This document shows, in pieces, positions 9,690 to 18,733 of a stretch of DNA of 64,000 bases (its first letter is position 1; every line of letters starts with the position of its first letter). The DNA lies in the NCBI RefSeq assembly GCF_009801115.1, contig NZ_VTOL01000003.1:1-64000 (forward strand). The letters run 5' to 3'. Source of the stretch: Dyadobacter sp. 3J3. GTDB taxonomy: Bacteria; Bacteroidota; Bacteroidia; Cytophagales; Spirosomataceae. The position numbers were made by a program, and so were the translations under genes. The notes beneath the pieces are model-generated. The model saw only the letters and a list, made by a program, of their open reading frames with translations. It was not told the DNA's origin and searched no databases.

Positions 9690-12158
9690 CTATTCTGAGC
9701 GAAGAGATTTTACAGGATTGGCCAGTGCAGCTTTGATACTTTGAAAACTGATTGTAACCAAAGAAATAACAATAGCTATTATCGCAGCAACAGCAAATAT
9801 CTGCCAGGACACATGAACCCGGTAGGCATAATTTTGCAGCCATTTATCCACTGCATACCAGGCCAGCGGTGTCGATACAATAATGGCGATACATACAAGT
9901 TTGAGGAAATCGCCCGACAACAAACGAACCAATCCAAAAACAGAAGCTCCAAGTACTTTCCTGATTCCAATTTCTTTGGTACGCTGTTCAGCCGTAAAAG
10001 CAGCCAGGGCAAATAATCCCAAACAGCCGATAAATAATGCCAGAATTGTAAAAACGCCCAAAACGGTACTCGTTTTTCCTTCTGAAATGTAAAGCCTGGC
10101 AAAAGAAGAATCCAGAAAATCATGCTCCACGGGTACCTCAGGAACAGCGGCTTTCCAAAGTGCTTCCACTTTTTGAATGACTGATTTTTCAGTACCGGGC
10201 AGTAATCTCACAGCCACGTTGGAATCCCAGGTTTGATAACTTTTAGACGATTCGTTAAAAATTGCAATCGGCTCAATAGCCAGCTTCACGGATCCGTTAT
10301 AAAAATTTTTCATCACGCCCACGACCTGAAAACGCTGGTTCCGGTTACCCGGATAACGCATCCATTTTCCGACACCATTTTCCCAGCCCATTGCTTTTAC
10401 AGCCGCTTCGTTTAAAATAACACTTGTTGAATCACTCACTGTATTGGACAGAAAATTCCGTCCGGCAATTATCTCTATTCCCAGAGTAGGAACAAAATTT
10501 AGGTCTGTCATGAAAGAACTTAGAAGCAGGCTTTTGACAACCGCGTGTTTTTGATCTCCTTGTTCCGGCTCATAATAATCTCCAAAACTTCCCTGAGAAG
10601 GCAAATAAGATGAAAATGTTGTATTAACAACACCTGGAATCTGAGACAATTGCTGACGAAAAGTTTCTTTGGCAGAAGCATTTCCCAAATGCCGGGCATT
10701 CTCAATAATCAGAACGTTTTCACGTTGCAGTCCGGGTGAAACTTTCGTAGCAAAATGTAATTGTTCGTAAACCACAAAAGCGCCTAACATCAGTACTATG
10801 GATACAGAAAATTGAAATACAACCAAACCATTCCGCAAAAAAACATGACCTCCCGTAGCCGGCGTACCGGACATTTTTGAAATATCAACCGTTTTGGATT
10901 TGGAAAAATAGAAGGCAGGATATAAACCGCAGACCAAACCAGTTAAAAGTGGCAGGAGAATTACGTAAGGCAATATTTTTAAAGAATAAAGATCTGCCGC
11001 TTCAAGTCTCAATCCTGTAAGTTTATTGAAAAAAGGTAATGTTATCGAAGTTAAAACAGCTGCCAGAATCATCGCAATTACACTGTATAATAATGATTCG
11101 GTAAGAAACTGTCCAACCAGCACATTTTTATTTGATCCCAAAGCACGACGAATGCCAACTTCCCTGGTACGCTTGATCGACCTGGCTGTGGAAAGATTCA
11201 TAAAATTTACACAGGCAAGCAAAAGGATCAAACCACCCACAATGGCAAAAATGTTTACCTGCTGTTTATCTCCAAGTGTTGTCAATCGGGAATAAAACCC
11301 CGCGGCATTTAGATGTAATGATTTGAGAGCAATTAATTTAACATCCAGTTTGTCACCCTTTTCAAGTTGTTTCAGAAAATCCTGTCCGACTCGTTCGTAG
11401 GCTGCCGGTGCATATCTTTTGACCATATCCGGAAATTTTGCTTCCAGTGAAGCTATTGTTCCGGGCGTTGGTGTTTTGTGAAATTTCGCCCAGGTATCCA
11501 CCTGAAGCCAAATCCAGCTCCAGGCGAAGTTTTCTACAACCCGAAAATCAGCCATGGGCAACAAAAAATCAAACTGGACTGAGGATGTGGCAGGCAGATT
11601 TTTTACGATACCGGAAATCGTATACATATGTCCATTGATTTCCAGAGCCTGTCCTATCGGAGATTTTGTGCCAAAATATTTTTCAGCAGTTTGCTCAGTT
11701 AATACCAAACTTCCAGACTTATTAAGCGCTGACAAACCGCCTTCCTTAATCGGAAAAGCAAATAATTTTAAAAATGAAGTATCGGCCGCCATCGCCGCAG
11801 TTTCGTTGTATTGCAGCGGTTCGTCTCCGGAAACTGTGCGCCGTACAATAACATTTCCGAGGTTAAAAGTCCGGGCTGTCATTTCAATTTCCGGATAATC
11901 TGCTGCTAATCTTGGACCGAGCGGTGGAGGCGTATTGGTTGTCTTTCCTTCTTCGCCACCCATTTTAAAATCCAGCGTGACCGAAAAAATACGATCCGCA
12001 TCCGGCAAAAATTCATCAAAACTCCTTTCGTAATAAACATAAATCCCGATAAGCCAACACGCCGCAAGTCCAACCCCAAGGCCGGTAACATTCACAAGCG
12101 AAAAAAAAGTTTGCCGGCGAAAATTCCGGAATGCTACTTTAATGTGATTGCTTATCAT
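9690..12158 (-). CDS. FtsX/MacB-type ABC transporter permease (array member 2)
   Basis: At 822 residues this is the longest of the six paralogues. It has the same duplicated MacB-core plus FtsX architecture, with the first FtsX motif RTREVGIRRALGSN and the second RTKEIGIRKVLGAS, ending NPVKSLRSE. The extra length lies in the first periplasmic domain, around the segment after WSWIWLQVDTWAKF. It lies 15 bp upstream of member 1 on the same strand, so the two are almost certainly co-transcribed. The substrate cannot be inferred from the sequence. Confidence 0.9.
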   Translation of the reverse strand: MISNHIKVAFRNFRRQTFFSLVNVTGLGVGLAACWLIGIYVYYERSFDEFLPDADRIFSVTLDFKMGGEEGKTTNTPPPLGPRLAADYPEIEMTARTFNLGNVIVRRTVSGDEPLQYNETAAMAADTSFLKLFAFPIKEGGLSALNKSGSLVLTEQTAEKYFGTKSPIGQALEINGHMYTISGIVKNLPATSSVQFDFLLPMADFRVVENFAWSWIWLQVDTWAKFHKTPTPGTIASLEAKFPDMVKRYAPAAYERVGQDFLKQLEKGDKLDVKLIALKSLHLNAAGFYSRLTTLGDKQQVNIFAIVGGLILLLACVNFMNLSTARSIKRTREVGIRRALGSNKNVLVGQFLTESLLYSVIAMILAAVLTSITLPFFNKLTGLRLEAADLYSLKILPYVILLPLLTGLVCGLYPAFYFSKSKTVDISKMSGTPATGGHVFLRNGLVVFQFSVSIVLMLGAFVVYEQLHFATKVSPGLQRENVLIIENARHLGNASAKETFRQQLSQIPGVVNTTFSSYLPSQGSFGDYYEPEQGDQKHAVVKSLLLSSFMTDLNFVPTLGIEIIAGRNFLSNTVSDSTSVILNEAAVKAMGWENGVGKWMRYPGNRNQRFQVVGVMKNFYNGSVKLAIEPIAIFNESSKSYQTWDSNVAVRLLPGTEKSVIQKVEALWKAAVPEVPVEHDFLDSSFARLYISEGKTSTVLGVFTILALFIGCLGLFALAAFTAEQRTKEIGIRKVLGASVFGLVRLLSGDFLKLVCIAIIVSTPLAWYAVDKWLQNYAYRVHVSWQIFAVAAIIAIVISLVTISFQSIKAALANPVKSLRSE

Positions 12159-12220
12159 CGCTTTATTATTTTAAGAAGTCAGGTTAAAAATCACACAAAA
12201 TATCTATCAACAAAAGTGTT

Positions 12221-14638
12221 TCATTCAGATTTTAAAGATTTTACCGGATTCATCAAAGCTGCTTTAATCGATTGAAAACTAACCGTAACCAAGGCTATGA
12301 AAATTGCAGCAATGCCGACGGAAACAAAAATCCAGGCACTTATTTCGATACGGTAAGAATAATTATCAAGCCATTTTTGCATAAAAAACCAGGCTAACGG
12401 AGTTGCTATAATAATGGAGAGAACCACCATTTTTACAAAATCCTCGGACAACGTATAAACGATACTTGAAATACTGGCACCTAATACTTTACGAACACCA
12501 ATTTCTTTCGTACGCTGCTCAATAACCATCAATGCAACCGCAAACAATCCCAGACATGATAATAAAATTGCGACACCGGATGCCAGACTAAAAATCTGCG
12601 ATAGCCTTTCTTCTTCCTTATACCAGGCATCGGTGTTTTCGTCCATATAAGAACCTATGAATTCTGACTGCGGAGCGACTTCTTTCCATACATTTTTAAG
12701 TTTGTCCATCGCACCGGAAAGACTTTGGGGAGTGACCCGGACAAAAATATAATTGATTGATTCTGAATGTGAAATATGTAAAGTAATCGGTTTCTGATCC
12801 GCTTTCAGTGAATACAAATGAAAATCAGGAATAAGACCGATGATCTGATATTTCACCCCTGCAGTATCCGTTTGAAAATATTTCCCAACCGGATCTTTTT
12901 CCCCGATCATTTTGGCCATCTGTTCCGTTATGATCACCCGGTCCAGAGAATCCGTTGGATATGCCGGATCAAATTCCCGGCCGCCGAGAAGTTTAATTCC
13001 AAGCGTTTTTGCATATTCGTAATCAACTGAAACCCAGTCTGACGAAATTTCTTTTTCCTTGTAAGTAAAACCCAGGATGCTTCTGGACGTACTATGGTCG
13101 CTTCCAACGCCCAGATTTACTCCACTACCTGAAATCCCAAGAATAGTTGGGTCATTATCCAACTTATTACGCATTCTGCGTAATACCTGCTGGCCATTCA
13201 CTTTATTTCCAACGGGAATACTGATCACCTGATCTTTATTAAAACCAAGCGGTTGCGTCCGAAGGAAATTCACTTGTTGAATCGCAATAATGGTACAACA
13301 AATTAACAAACTAGATAAAGTAAACTGCGTTACAATGAGTGAATTGCGCAAGATACCGGGACGCGTTAAAGTAATCTTTCCTTTTAAAACCTCCACAGCG
13401 TTAAATTTAGACATTTGCCAAGCCGGATAACCGCCTGCGATCAAGGTCACAAGCACAAACAAACCAAGAACAATGGCCATGCTTGCTGGCTGGAAAATAT
13501 ATTCAAGCGTTAGTTTCCCTCTAAATGTGGCATTGAATTGTGGCAGAAAAACATAGGCAAGAAAAAGTCCGGCAAGAAATCCGACAAAGCAAATCATCGA
13601 TGTTTCACCCCAGATTTGTACAAAAAGCTGGTTTTTAAGTGCGCCCAAAGATTTACGAACACCAACTTCCCGAGCTCGTGTAAATGAACGCGCAACACTC
13701 AGATTTATGAAATTGATACAGGCGATCAGCAAAATGAAACAGGCAATGCCCATCAATGCATAGATAAGCGTAACCGCAGAGCCTCCTGAAATATCTTTAT
13801 TAAAATGTACATTGGCCAGTTTTTGTAACCTGACAGCAAAAATATCACCGCGCTCATCAGGTTTTGCTCCCTGTTTTTTCAATACGGCAATATTACCTGC
13901 AAAATATTTATTTGAAAAAGATTTCAACCGTTTTTCAAAGGAACCCTGATCGACATTGGGTGCCAGTTTTATATAAACGTTGTGAGACATGGCGTCCCAG
14001 GCATCCTTTTGATTCTGGTAACCCGGATGGTTTTCCACCCGGATAAATGCGTCATATTGAATGGATGAATTGTCCGGAAAATCAGCTAATACTCCTGTTA
14101 CATTATATTGTTTTTGACTTCCGCCTTCGGCTCCAAGCATTACTTGTTTTCCAACGGGATCCTCAGTGCCAAAAACAGCTTTTGCCATATTCTCACTGAT
14201 CACGATATTGCTCAGATCATTCAGCGCCGTTTCCGAACTACCTTTTAACATCGGGAAAGTAAATATTTTCAAAAAATCAGGATCTGTCAGCATCACCTGT
14301 TTATCAAAATATTTCCCTTTGTATTCAACCATACTGCTGCCGTTCACCAATCTTGCAGCTGCCTCCACTTCCGGATATTCCGCTTTCAGAGCAGGCGTTA
14401 GCGGCATGGGCATGGAGGTGCCTTTTTCTTCTTTTTCGGGTTTATTTGAAAACAGATACGTCTGAAAAATCCTGTCGCTATCCTTATGAAACAGATCGAA
14501 TGAAAGTTGGAAATAAGCCGTCAGAAAAAGAAAAATACTGATACAAAAGGCGACAGCAAGCCCGACAATATTTATCGCTGCATAACCCTTACTTTTCCAG
14601 AGATTCCTGAAAGCAATTTTGAAGTAATTACGTATCAT
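12221..14638 (-). CDS. FtsX/MacB-type ABC transporter permease (array member 3)
   Basis: An 805-residue paralogue with N-terminal TM1 (GLAVAFCISIFLFLTAYF), a MacB core domain, a first FtsX block with RAREVGVRKSLGAL, a second periplasmic domain and a second FtsX block with RTKEIGVRKVLGAS, ending NPVKSLKSE. It lies 62 bp from member 2 and only 7 bp after the small exported protein at 14646-15200, which places all four genes in one minus-strand operon. It has no ATPase domain, so it depends on an ATPase in trans. Confidence 0.9.
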   Translation of the reverse strand: MIRNYFKIAFRNLWKSKGYAAINIVGLAVAFCISIFLFLTAYFQLSFDLFHKDSDRIFQTYLFSNKPEKEEKGTSMPMPLTPALKAEYPEVEAAARLVNGSSMVEYKGKYFDKQVMLTDPDFLKIFTFPMLKGSSETALNDLSNIVISENMAKAVFGTEDPVGKQVMLGAEGGSQKQYNVTGVLADFPDNSSIQYDAFIRVENHPGYQNQKDAWDAMSHNVYIKLAPNVDQGSFEKRLKSFSNKYFAGNIAVLKKQGAKPDERGDIFAVRLQKLANVHFNKDISGGSAVTLIYALMGIACFILLIACINFINLSVARSFTRAREVGVRKSLGALKNQLFVQIWGETSMICFVGFLAGLFLAYVFLPQFNATFRGKLTLEYIFQPASMAIVLGLFVLVTLIAGGYPAWQMSKFNAVEVLKGKITLTRPGILRNSLIVTQFTLSSLLICCTIIAIQQVNFLRTQPLGFNKDQVISIPVGNKVNGQQVLRRMRNKLDNDPTILGISGSGVNLGVGSDHSTSRSILGFTYKEKEISSDWVSVDYEYAKTLGIKLLGGREFDPAYPTDSLDRVIITEQMAKMIGEKDPVGKYFQTDTAGVKYQIIGLIPDFHLYSLKADQKPITLHISHSESINYIFVRVTPQSLSGAMDKLKNVWKEVAPQSEFIGSYMDENTDAWYKEEERLSQIFSLASGVAILLSCLGLFAVALMVIEQRTKEIGVRKVLGASISSIVYTLSEDFVKMVVLSIIIATPLAWFFMQKWLDNYSYRIEISAWIFVSVGIAAIFIALVTVSFQSIKAALMNPVKSLKSE

Positions 14639-14645
14639 CTGCTGA

Positions 14646-15200
14646 TTATTTATAGATTGAAAACCCTATTTCCTGTTCTGTTTCTGTGATAATCTGTTGA
14701 CGTTCTTCTTCCGATTTTCCATTAGCGTTCAACGTTCTCTCGTATTCAAAATCTTCTCCGTTTTTGACAAACTGATAGTGCATATACATTTGTCCTTCGG
14801 CATTATATTTTATTTGTTTTGAAAAAGGCTGTTTTTTATCACAGATTTCAGTTTTTGTATTTTCAGTACTTTCCGTTATCGTCATTTTGGGAACTCTTCT
14901 TGAAATTTCCGGCTCCCGTTCTTCCTCAGAAAACAAGGGTGCCGTGGGAGATTTTGGAGCAGGAGGAAAAGAAAGATCCAACGAGTCCATCACCTTTTCT
15001 TTCAGCGCCATTCGCTCCGATTTATCCAAAAAAGACAGATCAAAAGTATGATCATATCGTATTGTTTGTCCGTCAATTGTTCCGCTGATATGGATCGACA
15101 CAGACTTACCATCGTCCTCTATACTTTTATTCACAGATCGCGATTGTGCGAAAGCGATCGAATTTACAGTGGTTAGTAGAATGATAAAATACTTTTTCAT
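14646..15200 (-). CDS. Exported hypothetical protein heading a permease operon
   Basis: A 184-residue protein with a signal peptide cleaved after IAFAQ (about residue 19). Its mature part has a beta-strand segment (KSVSIHISGTIDGQTIRYDHTFDLSF), a Pro-rich linker (PPAPKSPTAP) and a charged C-terminal half. It would act in the periplasm. It is the first gene of a minus-strand operon with permeases 3, 2 and 1 (7 bp to the next start) and lies downstream of the dyad motif at 15361-15399. The position suggests an accessory or sensor role for the transporter. I do not recognise a family. Confidence 0.7.
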   Translation of the reverse strand: MKKYFIILLTTVNSIAFAQSRSVNKSIEDDGKSVSIHISGTIDGQTIRYDHTFDLSFLDKSERMALKEKVMDSLDLSFPPAPKSPTAPLFSEEEREPEISRRVPKMTITESTENTKTEICDKKQPFSKQIKYNAEGQMYMHYQFVKNGEDFEYERTLNANGKSEEERQQIITETEQEIGFSIYK

Positions 15201-15360
15201 AGCTAAATGGGTTGCTTTTTTTGATTTTCCGGGTTAAATAATCTGCATTTTTCAGTGTTGCAGGAATACCCGTCTATTCGAATTGAAATTATTATACCAG
15301 GCAAAAATATAGCATTTAACTATTTCATTATAAATGTTTTATATCAAATATGAAACAAAA

Positions 15361-15399
15361 AAAGTGTCCGATTATGGACACTTTCGTTCGGTATTGGAC
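15361..15399. promoter_or_regulatory. Dyad and shared 24-nt motif, likely regulator-binding site
   Basis: AAAGTGTCC and GGACACTTT form a perfect 9-bp dyad with a 6-nt spacer at 15361-15384. The segment 15376-15399 matches 26627-26650, upstream of the adaptor gene, at 20 of 24 positions. Both lie upstream of minus-strand transport operons. Binding by the NtrC-type regulator encoded at 26872-28236 is an inference. Confidence 0.5.
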
Positions 15400-15480
15400 T
15401 TTCGAAAATCTTGCCATGATTCCCAAAAAAAAGAGTATCTTAATGTAATTAACATTTAATAAATTTCCTGAGTGCTCTAT

Positions 15481-15503
15481 TAACTATAACTTCAATATAG
15501 TTA
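15481..15503. promoter_or_regulatory. Operator-like palindrome upstream of the toxin-antitoxin pair
   Basis: TAACTATA and TATAGTTA form a perfect 8-bp inverted repeat with a 7-nt spacer. A -7-like TATATTTG follows at 15526-15533 and the antitoxin ATG is at 15556. Antitoxins of VapBC-like pairs usually repress their own promoter through such sites. Confidence 0.5.
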
Positions 15504-15555
15504 TCTTTAAACTGGCAGTTGTTTTTATATTTGTATAACAGACAAAAAAGTAAGA

Positions 15556-15762
15556 ATGAGTACTTTATCAATTTATACGAAACTAGAAACTTTAACCCCC
15601 GACTTGAAAGAAGAGGTTAATGATTTTATTGATTTTCTAATCGAGAAATCGAGTAAAGAGAAAAAAAAGAAAATTATTCCTGAATTTGGAAGTGCCAAAG
15701 GCAAAATTAAAATGTCTCCGGATTTCGACGAACCTCTAGATGACTTTAAGGATTATATGTAA
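15556..15762 (+). CDS. DUF2281-type antitoxin
   Basis: A 68-residue protein with an N-terminal helical region (LTPDLKEEVNDFIDFLIEKSS), a Lys-rich hinge, and a C-terminal tail with GSAKGKIKMSPDFDEPLDDF. This is the layout of DUF2281 proteins, which neutralise PIN-domain toxins by inserting the acidic tail into the toxin. Its stop codon overlaps the toxin start (TAATG), which fits translational coupling. The pair lies in a reversed orientation inside the permease array. Confidence 0.85.
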   Translation: MSTLSIYTKLETLTPDLKEEVNDFIDFLIEKSSKEKKKKIIPEFGSAKGKIKMSPDFDEPLDDFKDYM

Positions 15763-16145
15763 TGAATTATTTATTGGACACACATACTTTTCTTTGGTTT
15801 ATCAACGGCGACAATGAACTTTCGCAAAGTTCAAAAGTCATCATTGAAGATCCTGATAATGTTAAGTATATTAGTATTGCAACCTTCTGGGAGATTGCGA
15901 TTAAGATAAATATCAACAAATTGAAAATAGAAATGCCATTCCGGGAATTGGAATGGCACGTAATTAAAAATGACTTCCAGCTTTTACCTATTACTTTTTT
16001 ACATACAAGTCAATTAATAAATTTGCCTATTTTCCATAGAGATCCATTTGACAGAATTATTATTGCTCAGGCAATTTGTGATAGCCTGACTGTAATTAGC
16101 AGGGATAACAATTTTAAGCATTACGAATTACCGATAATCTGGTAA
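15762..16145 (+). CDS. vapC: VapC-like PIN-domain ribonuclease toxin
   Basis: A 127-residue PIN-domain protein. The acidic metal-binding residues are visible: Asp6 in YLLDTHTFLW, the Glu of FWEIAIK, and the Asp residues of HRDPFDRIIIAQA. VapC toxins cleave tRNA or rRNA when the antitoxin is lost. The gene ends only 3 bp before the stop codon of the convergent permease, with no terminator between, as if the pair had inserted tightly into the array. Confidence 0.88.
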   Translation: MNYLLDTHTFLWFINGDNELSQSSKVIIEDPDNVKYISIATFWEIAIKININKLKIEMPFRELEWHVIKNDFQLLPITFLHTSQLINLPIFHRDPFDRIIIAQAICDSLTVISRDNNFKHYELPIIW

Positions 16146-16148
16146 ATT

Positions 16149-18533
16149 TTATTCCGATTTCAAAGATTTCACCGGATCCATCATGGCCGTTTTCAAACTT
16201 TGAATTCCAACAGTTAAAACGGCAACAGAAATGGCAAGAACAGCAGAAAGTGCAAAATACCAGCCGGAAATTTCAATTCTGTAAGGAAAATTCTCCAACC
16301 AGATAGTAGCCGCGTAATACGAAATTGGTAACGCTGCAACGATCGCAATCAAAACCAGTTTGACAAAATCCGTTGATAATAAAGTGGCAATACTGGCAAC
16401 GGAAGCACCCAAAACTTTTCTTATCCCGATTTCCTTTACCCTTGTTTCAGCATTAAAAGTGGCCAAACCAAATAAACCTATGCAGGAAACAAAAATCGAT
16501 AAAATGGCTGCCAACGTAATCATTTGTTTCCATTTGGCCTCCGCTTCATATCTTTTCAAATTACTGACATCTTCAAATTTGTATTCAAAAGGCATAAAAG
16601 GCACATGTGCGTGAAAAACCTTTTCAACAGTCCGGATCGTTTCAGGAATATCAGTTGAATTCAATTTAAGGTAAATGGTACCCAATCCATAATTCGGATC
16701 CTGCGTCAATAAAAGCGGTTTTATCTTTTCTTTTAAAGAAGCGAAGTGGTAATCTTTAATCACACCGATCACTTTATATTTCTGATTTTTCCAATCAAAA
16801 TTAATTTCTTTTCCAACCGGATCTTTCCAGCCTGCTTCTTTCACGAACGCTTCATTCACCACAACCGCTTCCATTGGATCGGATGTAAAACTCCGGGAGA
16901 AATTGCGGCCTTTTATGATAGGAATTTCTAACGCATTCAGAAAATTATCATCTACTCCGATATAGCCGAAATCAATACTTCCCTTTTCAATTTTTGCTCC
17001 GGTACTGTTATAATTTCCGTTGAAAGCAGCCACCGTTTTAATACCTGCTGTATTTTCCAGTTCCTGCTTTATGGCGGCCAGCGACTCCTTTCTGCCACCG
17101 CCACGTCCGATACTGAAACGCATCAGATTGATATCATTATAACCTAAATCTTTATTGGTCAGATATTTAAATTGAGAATAAATAATAATGGTACCAATAA
17201 CAAGACAAACCGACAAAGCAAACTGAAATACGACCAAACCTTTGGTAAGATAATTCCGCTGCGTCAGTTTTGTACGGTTATACAATGTTTGCGCCGGGCT
17301 GAATCCCGACAAAACCATGGCAGGGTAAAATCCCGCCACCAGACCTGTGATCAGAAAAAGTGCAAAATAACCGGCAACAAGTTTAAAATCGAACAAATAA
17401 GAAACCGCTAGTTGTTTGTTTGCCAACTCATTAAAAACCGGCAAAATCAAATGGGTTAATACAAAGGCAAAACTGAAAGCGATAAACGACAAAAGGAACG
17501 ATTCTCCCAAAAACTGGTACATCAGCTGTTTCCGCTGACTTCCAACAACCTTGCGGATTCCGATTTCCTTTGCCCGTTTGAGGGATCTTGCAACGGTGAG
17601 ATTTATAAAATTGATACAGGCAATCAGCAAAATAAAAATGGCGATTCCCGAAAGGATATAGGTATAAATCGGGCTGCTGCCTTTGCCTAACCCATTTCTG
17701 ATATCTGCGGATTCGCCGTCCAGATGAATTTTAAGAAACGGTTGAAGGTCGAAGTGAATTTTCTGTTTAAAATCCTTGATTTTACTGATTTCAACAGCAG
17801 ATTTTGTTTTAAAAACCTGATCAAGTTTTGGAACAACAGTCAGATAATTGGCCTTCTCGTGCAACAATACAAAGGTATTCATATAAAACCCCAACCATTC
17901 CTGATCCGTCCAGCCTCGCGCTTCCTGGAATTTGAAAGGAATAACGGATTCAAACTGGATGGAGGAATTCTGAGGACATTTTTTGGCAACACCGGTAACG
18001 TTAAATGTTTCAAACTTATCATCAATTTTAAGATCCAGTGTTTTTCCAACAGCATCTTTTGTATTGAAATATTTCTCAGCAACATCCTCGGAAATCACAA
18101 TGGAATTGATATCCGACAAAACCGTTTTCGGATCGCCATACAACAAGGGCATTGAAAAAACGGTAAAGAAATTATCGTCGGCAAAAAGAATATTTTCATT
18201 GAGCAGATCTGTCCCTTTTTTTACAACAAAAGAACTGCTCTGCGCTCTGACGATTTCCTTGATCTCTGGAATTTCCTGTTTGAAAGAAGGTCCATGAATT
18301 GCATTGGTACTGCCTATGACGTGCGTATCTTTCTCGTCCGTCATCGCTACCTGGATCCGGTAAAGCTGGTCTTTGTTTTCTTCAAAACGATCAAAACTTA
18401 CTTCGTCTTTGGTGTAAAGTACAATTAACATACAACAGGTAAGCCCAAGCGACAACCCTGCAATATTGATCACCGAAAATACCTTATTCCTCGTAAGATT
18501 ACGGAAAGCGATTTTGAGATAATTGGTTAACAT
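16149..18533 (-). CDS. FtsX/MacB-type ABC transporter permease (array member 4)
   Basis: A 794-residue permease with the duplicated MacB-core and FtsX layout: TM1 at about 20-42 (VINIAGLSLGLTCCMLIVLY), first FtsX motif RAKEIGIRKVVGSQ, second RVKEIGIRKVLGAS, tail DPVKSLKSE. It is separated from members 1-3 by the toxin-antitoxin pair and from member 5 by a spacer with inverted repeats. It may be read from upstream or from its own promoter in that spacer. The substrate is unknown. Confidence 0.9.
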   Translation of the reverse strand: MLTNYLKIAFRNLTRNKVFSVINIAGLSLGLTCCMLIVLYTKDEVSFDRFEENKDQLYRIQVAMTDEKDTHVIGSTNAIHGPSFKQEIPEIKEIVRAQSSSFVVKKGTDLLNENILFADDNFFTVFSMPLLYGDPKTVLSDINSIVISEDVAEKYFNTKDAVGKTLDLKIDDKFETFNVTGVAKKCPQNSSIQFESVIPFKFQEARGWTDQEWLGFYMNTFVLLHEKANYLTVVPKLDQVFKTKSAVEISKIKDFKQKIHFDLQPFLKIHLDGESADIRNGLGKGSSPIYTYILSGIAIFILLIACINFINLTVARSLKRAKEIGIRKVVGSQRKQLMYQFLGESFLLSFIAFSFAFVLTHLILPVFNELANKQLAVSYLFDFKLVAGYFALFLITGLVAGFYPAMVLSGFSPAQTLYNRTKLTQRNYLTKGLVVFQFALSVCLVIGTIIIYSQFKYLTNKDLGYNDINLMRFSIGRGGGRKESLAAIKQELENTAGIKTVAAFNGNYNSTGAKIEKGSIDFGYIGVDDNFLNALEIPIIKGRNFSRSFTSDPMEAVVVNEAFVKEAGWKDPVGKEINFDWKNQKYKVIGVIKDYHFASLKEKIKPLLLTQDPNYGLGTIYLKLNSTDIPETIRTVEKVFHAHVPFMPFEYKFEDVSNLKRYEAEAKWKQMITLAAILSIFVSCIGLFGLATFNAETRVKEIGIRKVLGASVASIATLLSTDFVKLVLIAIVAALPISYYAATIWLENFPYRIEISGWYFALSAVLAISVAVLTVGIQSLKTAMMDPVKSLKSE

Positions 18534-18539
18534 GTCTTT

Positions 18540-18733
18540 TGGCTTTTAGGGGTTAGGGATTAGCTTTTAGCCGTGGCTTCGAGCCTTTGTTTGAGTTTTA
18601 GAAATTATCTGTAACTGTCAATTAATCAAGTATAACTATCTCCTTCAATAGCTACAAAACCCACTCTCATTTCAGGAAACAAACTTCCAAAACCCGGATC
18701 TATAGCTAAAAGCCAACAGCTAACCGCTACTCG
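18540..18733. repeat. Intergenic element bracketed by imperfect inverted repeats (copy A)
   Basis: The left arm (18540-18572) has GGCTTTTAGGGGTTAGGGAT then TAGCTTTTAGCC. The right arm (18702-18733) has AGCTAAAAGCCAACAGCTAA, roughly its reverse complement. About 130 bp of unrelated sequence lies between. The right arm overlaps the last codons and stop of permease 5. Copies B and C in this array have the same arms. Confidence 0.6.

Noticed and set aside
18540..18733. Copies A and B as terminators only
   Set aside because: Their arms are too far apart (about 80-130 bp) and too similar to each other and to copy C to be ordinary terminators, although they may also end transcripts.
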